64,000 bases of DNA, taken from contig NC_057318.1 of assembly GCF_000687475.1 (NCBI RefSeq), positions 2,976,001 to 3,040,000 on the forward strand, read 5' to 3'. Within the stretch, counting starts at the first letter, position 1. Every line of letters starts with the position of its first letter. Shown here piece after piece: positions 33,990 to 45,800 of this stretch. Source of the stretch: Ustilaginoidea virens (taxonomy: Eukaryota; Ascomycota; Sordariomycetes; Hypocreales; Clavicipitaceae). A model generated the notes under the pieces. It searched no databases and was not told where the DNA came from. It saw only the letters and a program-made list of their open reading frames with translations. A program made the position numbers and the translations under genes.

Positions 33990-35180
33990 TTCGGACGATG
34001 CCTAATGTATATCCGCTCGCTAATAGGCCGCGCAAATAGAGTTAATTATAAATACTATAGAATTGCTTAATATAAGGTTCTAAAAATAGCTATCTTAAAG
34101 CTAAAAAAGTAAGCGCTAGATATATATTTAGGCCGAGTAGACTAAGCATTAGATGCAAGCTCTTATCGACTAAATGCAATAATAACTATTATTAGTACCT
34201 ATATCGACCTTAGACCGATCTTAGACCGATTCTATTTTAATCTTAGAGGAAACCTAATAAAAGCGTAAGCCGATACCGGTCGGGGAACCCTTTAATAGCA
34301 AAAAGGCTATATTTACTATATAGAAGACCTTTATAGAATATAAATTAAAGATCAATTGGGACTTTATCGGTAATAATAAGACCTAATAGATATTTATCTA
34401 TTAAAACCTTTTAGCTATAGTCTAATCCTAAATCATAGCCTTCTTTAAAAAAAGTATAGCCCTCTAATACTATCCTATAGCTTTTTTTAATTACATATAG
34501 CAACTTTTTAAGGATCTACATTAGGAGGAATATATAATTATTAAGCTTAAATATACCCTCCGTTAGATACTAAAAGAATCTTTTTTTATTTTCTTTATAT
34601 ATTTTAAGGAAAAATTAGCATTAGTAGGGGGACTTAATTAGCCTAAGTCGGTTAAGCTAAAAATACTCTAATCTGCTTTTAACCCTTATATATCGGAAAA
34701 GATTATCGGTCTAAAGGTCTCCTATAAGGATTATAATGCAGCCGTTATATAGTACTATAAGATTGCTATCGACCTAAAGATAAGCTTTACTATAAAATAC
34801 TATATAGACCCTTTCCGGGATTATAATACTAATACCTAGGATTTATAGATAATAGCTTAGGATAAAGATAGTAATACGCCTATAATAGGTATTTATAAGC
34901 TAGGTTTAAAGGCAAGCGAAAGTAGCCTAATAGGAGGGTAGTATAGATTTTAATAGAAATCCTTAAGGAGTACTATTAGAAATCACTTTATATCTAATAT
35001 AGGGATGCCGATTATAAAATATAGGAATATAAGCTAAGGCCGGCCTAGCCTCTATAAGAGATAACTATAGCTTTTATAGACCTAAAGGCTATAAAAGCCT
35101 TATAAATCGCTAAGCTTAAAGATAGTAATAATAGCGAATTTTAGGGAAAAGACTAGTCTTTAAGCTAAATCTTACAAAAG
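33990..35180 (+). pseudogene. G3 gag relic
   Basis: Collinear with G1 gag: a matrix/capsid-like region from about 34290 (homologous to 14480) and a zinc-knuckle area near 35000-35040 with Cys codons degraded. It ends at the block TTTTAGGGAAAAGAC near 35140-35155 shared with G1 and G2 at the gag/protease boundary. Many TAA/TAG stops. Confidence 0.72.
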
Positions 35181-35189
35181 GGCTTAAAA

Positions 35190-35732
35190 AATATACCTAG
35201 CCCCTAGTTAGATTATAATAAGACTATTACATAAAAGAGATTAATAATATTAAGGACTATATAGATAGATACCCCTTTTTAGTCCTAATATTATATAATA
35301 ATTCTACCTATATTAATACCCTAATTAACTCTAGTTATAACTACTATAGTGCAATAAGCAAAAAAACCATCTAAAGGTTAAGATTTTAATCTATCTGCTT
35401 ATTATCCTATAGGATACTTAAAACTATAATAGATATAAAGAGCTAATTAGAAGAGCGATAAAATATTACTCCCTCGATTATTTATATTATCTAGATCAAT
35501 ATCGATATTAATAGATAGCTATTAGCTATAATACTATATATTATCCTAGGCCTAACCTATGATATTATTTTAAGGTTACTTTAAATAGAATATTACGATA
35601 TCGAATTATAGGCGAAGTATTACTAATTAAGAATTAAAGCCGCTAGTAATCTATTTATAAAAGAATTAATTATTTATTCCTTTAGGCCTACTATAATTAA
35701 TATTCTTAGATCGGTCTTTTACAGTATATTAT
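35190..35732 (+). pseudogene. G3 protease relic
   Basis: Reads Tyr-Ile-Asn-Thr-Leu-Ile-Asn-Ser-(Ser/Gly) near 35310-35335, the degraded retropepsin active-site region, followed by the same hydrophobic flap/strand pattern as G1 15440-15760. S2 interrupts it at 35732; it continues at 36463. Confidence 0.7.
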
Positions 35733-36457
35733 TGTTGCAAAATGGTGACTCAGAACACTGTTGGAAAGTATACTAAGTACCGACAGTGGCGTACAAGGCG
35801 TTGCAGAATAAAACAAGCTGGTTAAAGATTAAAAACGCACACACGGGGTTGACCAGAGCAAAGATGTCAGGGAAATCTGATTCTAATTGTTGGTGACTAT
35901 TCTAGCTAGAAAGAGGGAATTTTGGGCATATTTCTACCATCTTGAAAAAGTGGTTGAAAATAATGAAAAACCGCAAAAATAGCGAAAAACCCGACGAAAA
36001 GTCGGTCTGCCCAACCGTGCCCAGTCTGTGCCCAATATCCTACCCAGTGCATACCCAACCAAGCCCAGTGGCTTATAGCGGTGTGCCGGATGCCCTATAA
36101 CAGCCTGCCGTACGGGCCGGAAGCCCTATACCGGTCTGCCGTACGGGCGCGGTGTAGCGGGTGACTATATGTAGAAGGCCGAAAGTGCGGTATAAGCAAG
36201 ATTTGCCCATTTGGTAATCCCGTAGAAATGCGCCGCCTGTTGTGGGCCCTGTGGCCCACTGTGACCGGCCGCTGTGGCCGGATATGGGTCGCTGTACCGG
36301 TGCCGTGACCGGCGCTGTGGCCCACTGTAATCGGCGTTGTGGGGCGCTGTGCCCCACCATAGCGCCTGGTATAGCCACCGCGATATCTCAATGTAGAGAC
36401 GTCGTACGGTAGCGAGACCAGTACCAAAATACAGCTAAAAAGGCGCTGATTTCAACA
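35733..36457 (-). repeat. S2: solo LTR of the C2 copia family
   Basis: 725 bp, the reverse complement of the C2 LTRs (41867-42571, 48633-49337), with ends TGTTGCAAAAT and GATTTCAACA and ATTAT duplications at 35728-35732 and 36458-36462. It keeps a GC-rich core (about 36060-36420) with short repeats of the CACAGCGCC type. It arose by LTR-LTR recombination of a full element inserted in G3. Predicted ORFs on the minus strand inside it are by-products of the GC-rich core. Confidence 0.95.
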
Positions 36458-36462
36458 ATTAT

Positions 36463-38226
36463 AATACGCAATATATACTTAAGATAATTCGACCTCTTTT
36501 TTCTCTATAAGCCTATAGGAGCTTATATATATCCTCTATATTATGCTCTTACTTTATTAGAATTCAATTCCCCCCCGGCCTAACTATAAACCCTACTATT
36601 TAAGCTTTAGGACTTTGCCGACCTTTTTAATAAAGTAAAAGCTTCCGGCCTCTTATTATACTAGGGCACGCTTAATTACTATATTAAGCTTAAACCGACC
36701 TTAAATAGGGGGCTACCCGACCTCCTATAGGGACCGCTATATAATATACCGTAGGACTAATTACTTAAGGTTTAGAGATAGGTAATAGACCTTATAGATA
36801 AAGGATAGATCTATATAAATTCCTTATTAGTAGTAGTACTAGTCCTACTTACGAGAAAAGCAAATAATAGATAGCATTTTTATATAGATTACTAGGCCCT
36901 AAATAAGGTTATAGTATAGGACTAATACCCCCTTCCTTTAATTAAAAAGATACTATATTCCCTATTATAGGCGAAATAGTTTATAAAGATAGATATCCGC
37001 ATTATATTTTATAAGATCTATATCGCTAAAAGCGATAAATACCTAACCGCATTCCGGACCCGCTTCGGTCTTTTTAAATAATTAATAACCCCCTTTAGTT
37101 TAATTAGGGCCCCTATAATATTCTAGCAATATATTAATAGGGCCTTAGGGGATTTATTAAGGGATTTTACTACTATTTACCTAGATAATATTTTATTTTT
37201 TACTAAAGGCTTACGGAAGGAATATATAAACCGCATTAAGGTTATCTTTAGGCGCCTATAAGATACTAGCCTAAATCTAGATCTAAATAAATATAATTTC
37301 GCAGTAAAAGAGGTATACTACCTCGGCTATATTATAATAATAGGAAAGAAGATCTATTTAGACCTTAAGAAGATTAAAGCAATCTAAAAATAGGAAGCCC
37401 TTATAAAATTATAGGGTATTTAAAGCTTTTTAGGATTTATAAACTTCTATTGCAATTTTATCCTGAACTTCTTTTCTTTAGCTAAGCCTTTAGTTTAATT
37501 AATATAAAAAGGTATCCCCTTTTAATAGCTTAAAGAGGAAGAAAAGGCTTTTTAAGCGCTTAAATAATACTTTATCTTATACCTAGTTTTTGCCTAATAG
37601 GACTCTAAGAAAGAAATAATCCTTAAGGCAGATAGCTTTAGTATAGCTATTAGTAGCTACCTTTCTTAGATTAGGGAAAATAAAATACTCTACCTAATTA
37701 TATATTACTTAATATAGTTTACTAAAGCTAAATAGAATTATACTATTTATAATAAAAAGCTATTTACTGTTATTTTATACCTTAAGGTATAATCAGTTAA
37801 ACTCTATTTTATTACTATTCTATTTATAATCCTTATAGACTATAAGAACCTTAAGTACTTTGCCTAATTAAAGGAGATATTAGAATACTAAATGCAATAG
37901 GCCGAAATATTAGCCCTCTTTAACTTCTACCTTTAATACTAGCCTAGCTTATAGGCCTAATACCCTAATATACTTTCGCAATAGGAATAAAAGGTAAATA
38001 GTATAGCACTAAGGTTTAATTAAATCTTTAACTATTATTTATCTCTATTATAAAAGCAGACCTAATAGAGGTTTAGTTAGACCTAATAAGAGATTAAATA
38101 ACTATAAACTTAGGTATAATAGAGGATAGGCTAATAGCGGCCTTATCGATTAGAGTCTCCCTACCTAATAGCTCTTAAATCTTTGCCGATATATACCTAT
38201 AGGCACTTTAAAATTAGGCTATAGCT
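36463..38226 (+). pseudogene. G3 pol relic (reverse transcriptase and RNase H)
   Basis: Continues G3 pol after S2. Reverse transcriptase blocks align with G1, including Pro-Phe-(Ser)-Leu near 37090 and Tyr-Leu-Asp-Asn-Ile-Leu at about 37179-37196 (second Asp changed to Asn). RNase H follows to about 38130, then the RNase H-integrase connection, where L2 inserted at 38241. The reading resumes at 52108. Confidence 0.82.
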
Positions 38227-38241
38227 AAAGATAAACTATAT
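38227..38241. repeat. L2 target-site duplication, left copy
   Basis: AAAGATAAACTATAT (15 bp), repeated at 52093-52107. G3 pol is collinear across the join. Confidence 0.9.
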
Positions 38242-38299
38242 TATTATTATTAAATTACGCTAGAGGCTATTTAAAGCTAAATAACCTATCTAGTACTTT

Positions 38300-38789
38300 T
38301 ATATAGATAATTCGGAAAGGGAAAAACCCGGTAGCCAGGAGGAAAACCCTTCCTGCTTTCTTGATTTCTACTTTTTGTCGCCCCGCATCGGGGGCGGCGG
38401 GTATCTAGTGCATAAGAGAATAGGGTGCGCAACCGCTTAGGACTATATCTAGCGGTATTACATAGGAAGAATGCGAGCGAGAAGTCCCAGAGTATTAGGT
38501 CTAGGTTAGTGATCTTATTGGGTGAGAAGTGAGAGGAGGGTGAAGCCAGGGGGGTAGGGCTAGCAGTATACTCGCGGCAGGCGTGTTCTCGCCAGGCGTA
38601 TATCTATAGTGACCCGGGCGCTTCTCGGTATGTATTAATTTTTGGGTCGGAAGAGGAAGTAAGCTAATTCTAAAGGTTAAAGCGGGTAGCCTTAGGCATT
38701 ATATCAGTATATAGGTTAGCGATGCCCCCTAATTTAATGCCTTTTCTTCTTTTCTTCTTTTCCTTTATAGCGCTAATTTTAAAGTATAT
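38300..38789 (+). promoter_or_regulatory. GC-rich leader and pyrimidine tract upstream of L2 ORFX
   Basis: Contains CCCGGTAGCC-GGAGGAAAACCC (compare L1 16499-16525), a GCCCCGCATCGGGGGC hairpin-like block near 38382, and a CTTTTCTTC-repeat tract at 38740-38767 shortly before the coding region. It keeps more GC than the surroundings. The promoter role is inferred by analogy with L1 and L3. Confidence 0.45.
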
Positions 38790-39745
38790 AATGACCCCTC
38801 TATCGTAGTATAGGGCCGGTGCTAACCCTATTAGCAATACGGCAGCAGTAGCAGCAATAATAGCAGCAATAATAACACTAGTAATAACAAAAATAATAAT
38901 AGCGAAGATGCCTAAGCGGTCGGCGATACTAGATAAAGGGGTGAGTATAGGTCTTATGCGCGGCGGGACTATAGCTAACCCTTATAATATAGCCCGGAGA
39001 ACTATATATATAGCCTTATAGGCTGTGTCTAATACGCTTAGAGGATCCCGAGTATTAATACCGTAATCAATAAGGTATAGACCGGATTATACCTACTCTT
39101 TGGCGAAGCTAATATAGGTAGGGATTAGTATAGCCTGCTATCCCTGCGCCTTTATAGGTAAGATATATATACCCCTAGAGAGGACCCTTAGGAACCGGGT
39201 CCTAGTATAAGAGCTCCTAGATATATAAAAGACTATTATTAGGGGGATAAAGGTGTATTTTCGATTCGTATATAGTATAAGCCACCGGCTGACTATCTTT
39301 AGCTTTAGGTAGATAACTATAAGGCTCTCTAGCAGAAGGCTAAATAGGCGTCTGCCTCTCGGGGGCATAATTAGGCGGTAGTAGTAGTAGCAGCGGTAGT
39401 AGTAAGGGGCCTTAGTACTCCTAGGGCAACCTAGGAGATATTAGACCTTAAAGAGAGAAAGGTCCTCGCCTTAGAACGATAGGCCTACGCCTAAAAGGAT
39501 ATCACTATATCGTTATAGGTTTTCCTAGCCCGAGAGGAGGGGGGGGAGGGGGCTTTAGAGGGGGAGTAGACTAGGGATAAGGGGGGGGAGAGTAATAAGG
39601 AGGGCGAGGGGGGGGAGGGGGGGGAGAGTACCCTTATTACTAATATAATAACTATTAACTAGTTTTAGCCTGCGGGGCCTAAAAGATTTACTTATTCCTA
39701 GTACACTTTATTCCTATTGCGGGATTACTGTGAATATTATATAGG
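38790..39745 (+). pseudogene. L2 ORFX: antisense gene of unknown function
   Basis: One frame can be followed across the region. It has a Ser/Asn run (about 38850-38910), a middle part with Arg-Glu-Asp-Pro near 39180, and Glu-Ile-Leu-Asp-Leu-Lys-Glu-Arg-Lys-Val-Leu-Ala-Leu-Glu-Arg-(Gln)-Ala-Tyr at 39435-39485. A Glu/Gly-rich low-complexity tract (39530-39635) follows, and it ends near the 3' end of ORF2. Val-Leu-Ala-Leu-Glu-Arg...Ala-Tyr recurs in L1 ORFX exon 3. No start Met in this frame was found; an ATG at 38791 is in another frame, so a 5' intron or RIP loss of ATG is possible. The minus strand also looks open, so the strand assignment rests on the motif and on analogy with L1. Confidence 0.5.
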
Positions 39746-39779
39746 GGCTATATAGGGGTATTCGGTAGCGCCTCTAGCT

Positions 39780-41861
39780 ATACTATATTAGAGGGATTAG
39801 GCGAGCCGGAATTAGTTAAATCGGTTAATACTAAGTATCTAGTAAGCAATCGCTTATATAAAGCGTAGTTTATTAAGTATAATAGATATACTATATTGGT
39901 TGCAAAGTAAGCTAAAGCCGGGACTAAGCCTAAGGAGTATATACTTTTATCTATAGTACTTTAGATAGGAGAGGATAATATAATAAAGGTCTTCTAGGCC
40001 TTCCCTATAGCAATAGAGAGGTAATAATACTAAGGGAACTCATTAGAGGCAGAGGAAGGAATTAAGGCCGATTTTTTCTATATAGAGTTAGATAAATATT
40101 GCCGATTTATACTTTTATAGACTTTCGTATAATCGGGTTATTTTCGCTATAGATTAAAAGTCTAATGCCCTTTCGGCCGCTAGGGTTTTACGCTAAGGGC
40201 ATTTTGCCCTTACTATTGCCCGATTGCTCTACTATTAATTGTATTAATCTTTTATTAATTACTTTTTAGCTAGAAGCTAGTTAAGGTTAGGATCGAAGAA
40301 TAGTATATAAGCTAAGGGTTTTTAATAATCTTTCCTTTAATAGTATTAAAGTATTACCACTATCGCTATTAATATATAATTAATCCTATTGGTTATACCT
40401 ATTTTTTCTATTCTTTTAAGGAACCGCTAGCGGATATAATTAAGATAGAGATTAATTAGGGATATAGCTGCCTTAGTCTCGAAGGTATCTAGCGGTATAG
40501 CCTTAAAGGCTTTAGTAATTATATAGAGGCAGGCTGACTATTCTATAGCTAGGGATTTTATAATACCTTTCGCTATCCCTTTAGGGGCGGTAAGAGTATA
40601 CTATACCTTTACGCCGAAGGTAATAGAGGTCTAGATAATTTACATATAGACTAGGCGTGCTTCCTAGTATTAGTAGCCTTAGGTTAAGGCCGCTATTACT
40701 ATAAGTATGAGTTACTACTACTTAAGTTTCTTTACGATCTTAATATAGTATTCCCTCTATTTTAGCTTATAGTAGATTTCGACTCCTAAGAATCTAATAT
40801 ACTACTTCAGCTAAATTATTACAGTCCTAAATTATACTATAGTCTTATCTGCCTTATATATATAGGTAAAGTAGATAAGCTCGCTTTTGCTAAGGTTAAA
40901 ATTAAGTCCGGCTTATTTAAACTAGCTATTGCAAATAAGCTATACTTTTTTAAGTAGCGCCTTTATCTCCCCTATATCTCTCCTATAGGCTATAATATTT
41001 ATATTATCGGTAAAGCCTAATATAATAGTTAAGGCTACCTCTTATAACCTCTTATAGAGCGGCATAATATAGACGAGGAAGAGGATAAGAGAAAGGGGGG
41101 ACCCTTATAGTACCTTAGCGGTAATTAGTAATTTCTTTATAAGCTATCCCTTAAAGTAGATCTATACTATTCGCAAATCAGTAAAACTATATACCTATAC
41201 TATAAGTTATAGTAGGAGCCTTTTATTAAGGAGTAGGTAGATAAGGCAGGTATAATTAACTATATTAAATGCTGCTGATATATCTAATTAAAGGAGCGAG
41301 GCAATCCCGCTATAATATTAAATTATGCGAATAATCTCTACTAATATACTTAGTATTATATTAGTTAACCGGTTTGCCTTATTACTTATTTAAAGATCCG
41401 GAAAAAGATTGCCCTCCTTAAGGGCAGCAATAAGCCGCCTTACGACCGCGGCTTTTATAACCTTCCTTATTAAGTTAAGTAATAATATTAGTCTCTATCC
41501 TCTTGCCTTTAAGTATTCTTTAGGCCTTTTCCCAGGCTTCTATAGTATTACTACTTTAGCCTCCCGGAATTAGGCCGGGTAGTACCTAATATAGTATATT
41601 TTGTTAAGAAGGTATATTAAGGTTTAAATAAGTGGGGGGCTATATACTTTAAGGAATCCTACCGGGAGCCTATTAGGGCCTAGTGCTTTCTAGCCTACTA
41701 TATTGTATAATATAGTATATACCTCTTTATAGGTAAAAGAGTCTATAGAGGGGAATATAGTAGTAGTAAGCTAAGGGAATATTAGGTTAGGGATATCGTT
41801 ATAAGTAGCCTAGGAGGTAGGGAAGAATTATTAGGCGAGTACTTATGCCTTTTCTTTATAT
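39780..41861 (-). pseudogene. L2 ORF2 relic, C-terminal part (reverse transcriptase to C-terminus)
   Basis: Minus strand. The reverse transcriptase has (Gln)-Gly-Ser-Pro-Leu-Ser near 41095 and Phe-Thr-Asp-Asn-Ile-Asn near 41000, where L1 keeps Phe-Ala-Asp-Asp; Asp-to-Asn is a RIP-type loss. The C-terminal region, Phe-Leu-Gly-Val-Glu-Ile...Lys-Ile-Val-Lys-Lys-Leu-Lys (40790-40720), aligns well with L1 19390-19330. Leu-Asn-Leu-Tyr-Leu lies near 40440, and the degraded Cys/His end near 39960. C2 interrupts at 41861. Confidence 0.82.
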
Positions 41862-41866
41862 ATTAT
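41862..41866. repeat. C2 target-site duplication, left copy (ATTAT)
   Basis: ATTAT before the C2 5' LTR; the second copy is 49338-49342. Confidence 0.92.
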
Positions 41867-42571
41867 TGTTGAAATCAGCGCCTTTTTAGCTGTATTTTGG
41901 TACTGGTCTCGCTACCGTACGACGTCTCTACGTTGAGATATCGCGGTGGCTATACCAGGCGCTATGGTGGGGCACAGCGCCCCACAACGCCGATTACAGT
42001 GGGCCACAGCGCCGGTCACGGCACCGGCACAGCGCCCTACAGCCGGCCACAGCGGCCGGTCATAGCGGGCCACAAGGGCCCACAACAGGCGGCGTATTTC
42101 TACGGGATTACTAAATGGGCAAACCAGCACTTTCGGCCTTCTACATACAGTCACCCGCTACACCGGTCATTTACGGCAGACCGATATAGGGCTTCCGGCC
42201 CGTACGGCAGGCTGTTATAGGGCATCCGGCATACCGCTATAAGCTACTGGGCTTGGTTGGGTAGGCATTGGGTAGGATATTGGGCACGGTTGGGCAGACC
42301 GACTTTTCGTCGGGTTTTTCGCTATTTTTGCGGTTTTTCATTATTTTCAACCACTTTTTCAAGATGGTAGAAATATGCCCAAAATTCCCTCTTTCTAGCT
42401 AGAATAGTCACTAATAATTAGAATCAGATTTCCCTGACATCTTTGCTCTAGTCAACCTCTTATGCGCTTTAAATCTTTAACCAGCTCTTTGTTTTATTCT
42501 GCAACGCCTTATACGCTACTGTCGGTATCTAGTACATTTCCAATAGTGTTCTGAATCACTATTTTGCAATA
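41867..42571 (+). repeat. C2 5' LTR
   Basis: 705 bp, TGTTGAAATC to TTTTGCAATA (RIP form of CAACA). The middle (about 41930-42240) is GC-rich, with repeated CACAGCGCC and GGCCGG blocks. ORF predictions on both strands here are artefacts of that core. Confidence 0.95.
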
Positions 42572-42584
42572 GGTTATGAGCCCG
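42572..42584 (+). other. C2 primer-binding site (initiator-Met half-tRNA type)
   Basis: GGTTATGAGCCCG directly follows the 5' LTR. It is complementary to the anticodon stem-loop of eukaryotic initiator tRNA-Met (GGGCUCAUAACC), the site used by copia-type elements that prime from a tRNA cleaved in the anticodon loop. Confidence 0.72.
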
Positions 42585-42851
42585 GAGTCTTAAGGCTTCC
42601 AGCTTAAGACTTTTTTACGCTAACTTAGGATTTTAACGCATTTGGCAGCTAACCTTCCAGAAATCTACTAATAAGGGACTGATCATCCCAGATTTAGGAA
42701 CCCAGCTACCACACCAAACTGCAACACATCCTTATAATAGGATTTTCTAAGGTTATTCCTTAACGCAGCTTTCTTCTAGTTTTTATCTAGATTTTCAGTC
42801 TTGATTTTCTTCGCATTTTTAAGACTTTCCGGCACCTTTTCTCTTCCTATA

Positions 42852-45800
42852 ATGGCCAGTCAGAATATTCCTACCGATAACCTAAGCTATACGGCAGAGG
42901 TAGAAGAATCTAATAATGACCAGGAAATTGCCTAGCTTAGGGAAGACTAATAGGAAATAAGAAAAGAATTCAGTTATAAATTTAATCGAATGAACTCTAA
43001 AATCGATTTTTTGGCTGATAAGGTGGGCACCTTAGTAGATAGACTAATCAAGCCTACTGCTAGCCTACCATCCTAGGATATGATGGATGTGGATACCTTC
43101 CAAACCCCTATGGGCAAAGGAAATAACCCACCATTACTACCTAAAGCCCAGCAGCAACCCCTGCCGGTCCCATCCAGCATTAGCAGCCAAGTCAGCGCTA
43201 TAGCTATCAAGGAACTAGCCAAAATAGCCAACGGATTCTAGGAATCCCAAAAGCTAAGGGGGGCATCTAACTTCGACTAATGGAAACAGGCCCTTATGAT
43301 TCAACTTAGGGCACTTAATATCGCCAAATTTATCGAAGAACCTTCTATTACTAGCAAATTCAACGATTCAGAGCAAGCACTTTTACTATTACTTATTAAG
43401 AATAGTTGCATAAAAGGACTAGCTGCCGCTATCAACTGGTGCACTAACCTAGAGTCAGCCTTTACGTTACTCACCAAATAGTATTCTCACTTATCAGACG
43501 TACAGCGGACCTACCTATACCCTGCCTTCCATTAACTAAATTTTACAGGCTATAAGGGTACCTTGGAATCTTTCAACGCCTCCTTCAATAGCTACCTATC
43601 TAGGCTGCAAATTTTAGGCTCCTATATATAACCTTTCGACCAAATCAGCCAGTATTTATATGCTATAGAAGGGGTCTTTTTTCAGTGGGCAGAACGGCAC
43701 CGCATAATAATGAGAATCGCCTATACTTAGGGAAATACATTAAATATTAACCTGCAATTTTATATGGTTGACTTACTGGAAGAATAACGCATTAAAGGGT
43801 CATCAGTAGTAAGGGCTACCACCCACCTCGCAAAGGTTAAAGGTGCCGCTACTAATAATAGTAGCAAGCTAGCTAGTAATAACACTAGCAAGGGTGGTAA
43901 AAACACTACCACTAACGCCAATAAAAAGAAATAGGGGTCTTCTTCTACCTAACAATAAGGGTCTTCTTTAGCCATATAGGGCAAGCCGGAAAATAAGAAG
44001 AAGAATAAAGAAAAGAAAGATTTAGCTAATAAAGCAGATACCCCATAAAAGACCGACGAAAAGGAAAAGACTATTGATTCCTTCGTACTAGGGAATTATA
44101 ACACTCTAAGTCTTACACCTAGTGAGATAGCCTATTCTTCCTTCTAGGACCGCGAATATATGCAATTTCTAGCTACCAGCTATAGTGCCTAATCCGGTGG
44201 GAAAATGCTAACAGATTCTTTGCTCTACGATACTGGTTCTACGGTGTATATTATTAACGATAAAAAGCACTTCACCTACTTCTAACACTATACCGGAAAC
44301 AGACCAGTTATTAGCATAGGTGGTGGCCCAATCAAGCCCAGTGGGTGGGGCACAGCGCGTTTTACCGTGCTATAGGCTACCAACCCACCTCAGTGGGGCA
44401 CCTTAGAGCTTACCAACGCCCTCTTTATACCAGCTTTTGACATTAATATCTTTAGCGGCGTTAAACACTATCTGAATCGTGGCAGTATTCAGGGCCAAAG
44501 CCTAGTTAACAGTAACAATAAGTGCATTAGGCTTCTTAATTTTAAGAAGTATGGCTTTTTTTTATAATAAAAAGGGGTAGATTCGCCGTTTTTACACTAT
44601 ACCAGCCAACCGGCTTTACACAATATCTCGGTCGAAATACCTGCTCTAGCTAACCTAGAAGAATACGAGGAATATCCCCTGCCAGAGGATTTACCTACCC
44701 CACCAGCTGACTCGGACCTTCCACTTCCACTAGCTAATTCGCAAGAAATCCTATTAGCTAACCCACCAGTTAGTCCTAGTTTTTCGGTGGTACCAATAGA
44801 GGCTGCTATTCCTAATACAGCCCAACCATCACAAAGGGCCCCGGTCACCCTCGACCTAGCCCCAGCAGCTAATACTAAGTATCAAAAGCTGCTATTACTA
44901 GCCGGACTTTGGTATATCCGGCTTAGGCACATCGGAATCCAACTTCTAAAGAAAACCTATGTATTAATCATAGGGTTACCTGATCTCAATAAGATAAAGG
45001 ATTCTGATTTCAACTATATCGCCTATAAAAGGGCAAAGTCAGTTCGGCGTTTTACATTAGGGGCTATACTAGACCCGATGCACTGTTTGGATATCATAGA
45101 GGGCGATATCTTCCAAATTAACCCTCTACTATACAATAAATGCCCTATTTGCCTCATCTTAATTGACCGGAAATCACGCTTCCGTTAGGTATATTTACTA
45201 CCCAATAAAGAAGGACCCACAGTATTCCCAATATTATAGGGGTTCTTCCAAGGTCTTCGGAATCGCTATAGCAAATCAGCTGTTGAATTCCACTATAATG
45301 GTGGCAAGGAAATCAACGATATTATCACAGCCTAGCTAGCTCTCAAGGGTATAGATTTTTTAACCTCTTCCCCTTATATTTATAAGCAAAATAGGTTAGT
45401 AGAATGCTCTATACGGGTTATCATTGACCGACTTAGAGCTATTATGCTTTGGTCTTGGTTACCTTCTTACCTTTGGTCTGCAGTAATTCTTAGTATTACT
45501 ACCTTAGTAAATCTAATAGCAGTCTTAAACCGTTCCTCGTTACCTTTTAAGGAATTAAAGAAGGACTTTCCGGAAATTATATACTACTACCTACCCGACC
45601 TTACTAGCTTTAGGGCTATTGGTGCGGCTATAGAGGTGCTAATCCCTCCAGAAAAACGGGTCATTAGCTATAAGCTGGCCCCCCGGACCGAGTCAGGTAG
45701 GTTACTAGCTACACTAGGTAATGGCACCTACCTCGTTTACATCCTACATCGCCGGGTCGTCACTAAGACCTCTTTTATTACTTTTACCTACCAAAATGAA

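Noticed and set aside
36073..36427. Two overlapping minus-strand ORFs of 101 and 110 residues, with similar ORFs in the C2 LTRs at 41897-42220 and 48678-49008
   Set aside because: All sit in the GC-rich core of the S2/C2 LTRs in several frames and both strands. Low stop density is due to base composition and short repeats.
39138..39368. 76-residue minus-strand ORF in L2
   Set aside because: Lies opposite the L2 ORFX reading; no homologue in L1. Kept as unresolved strand ambiguity, not as a gene.
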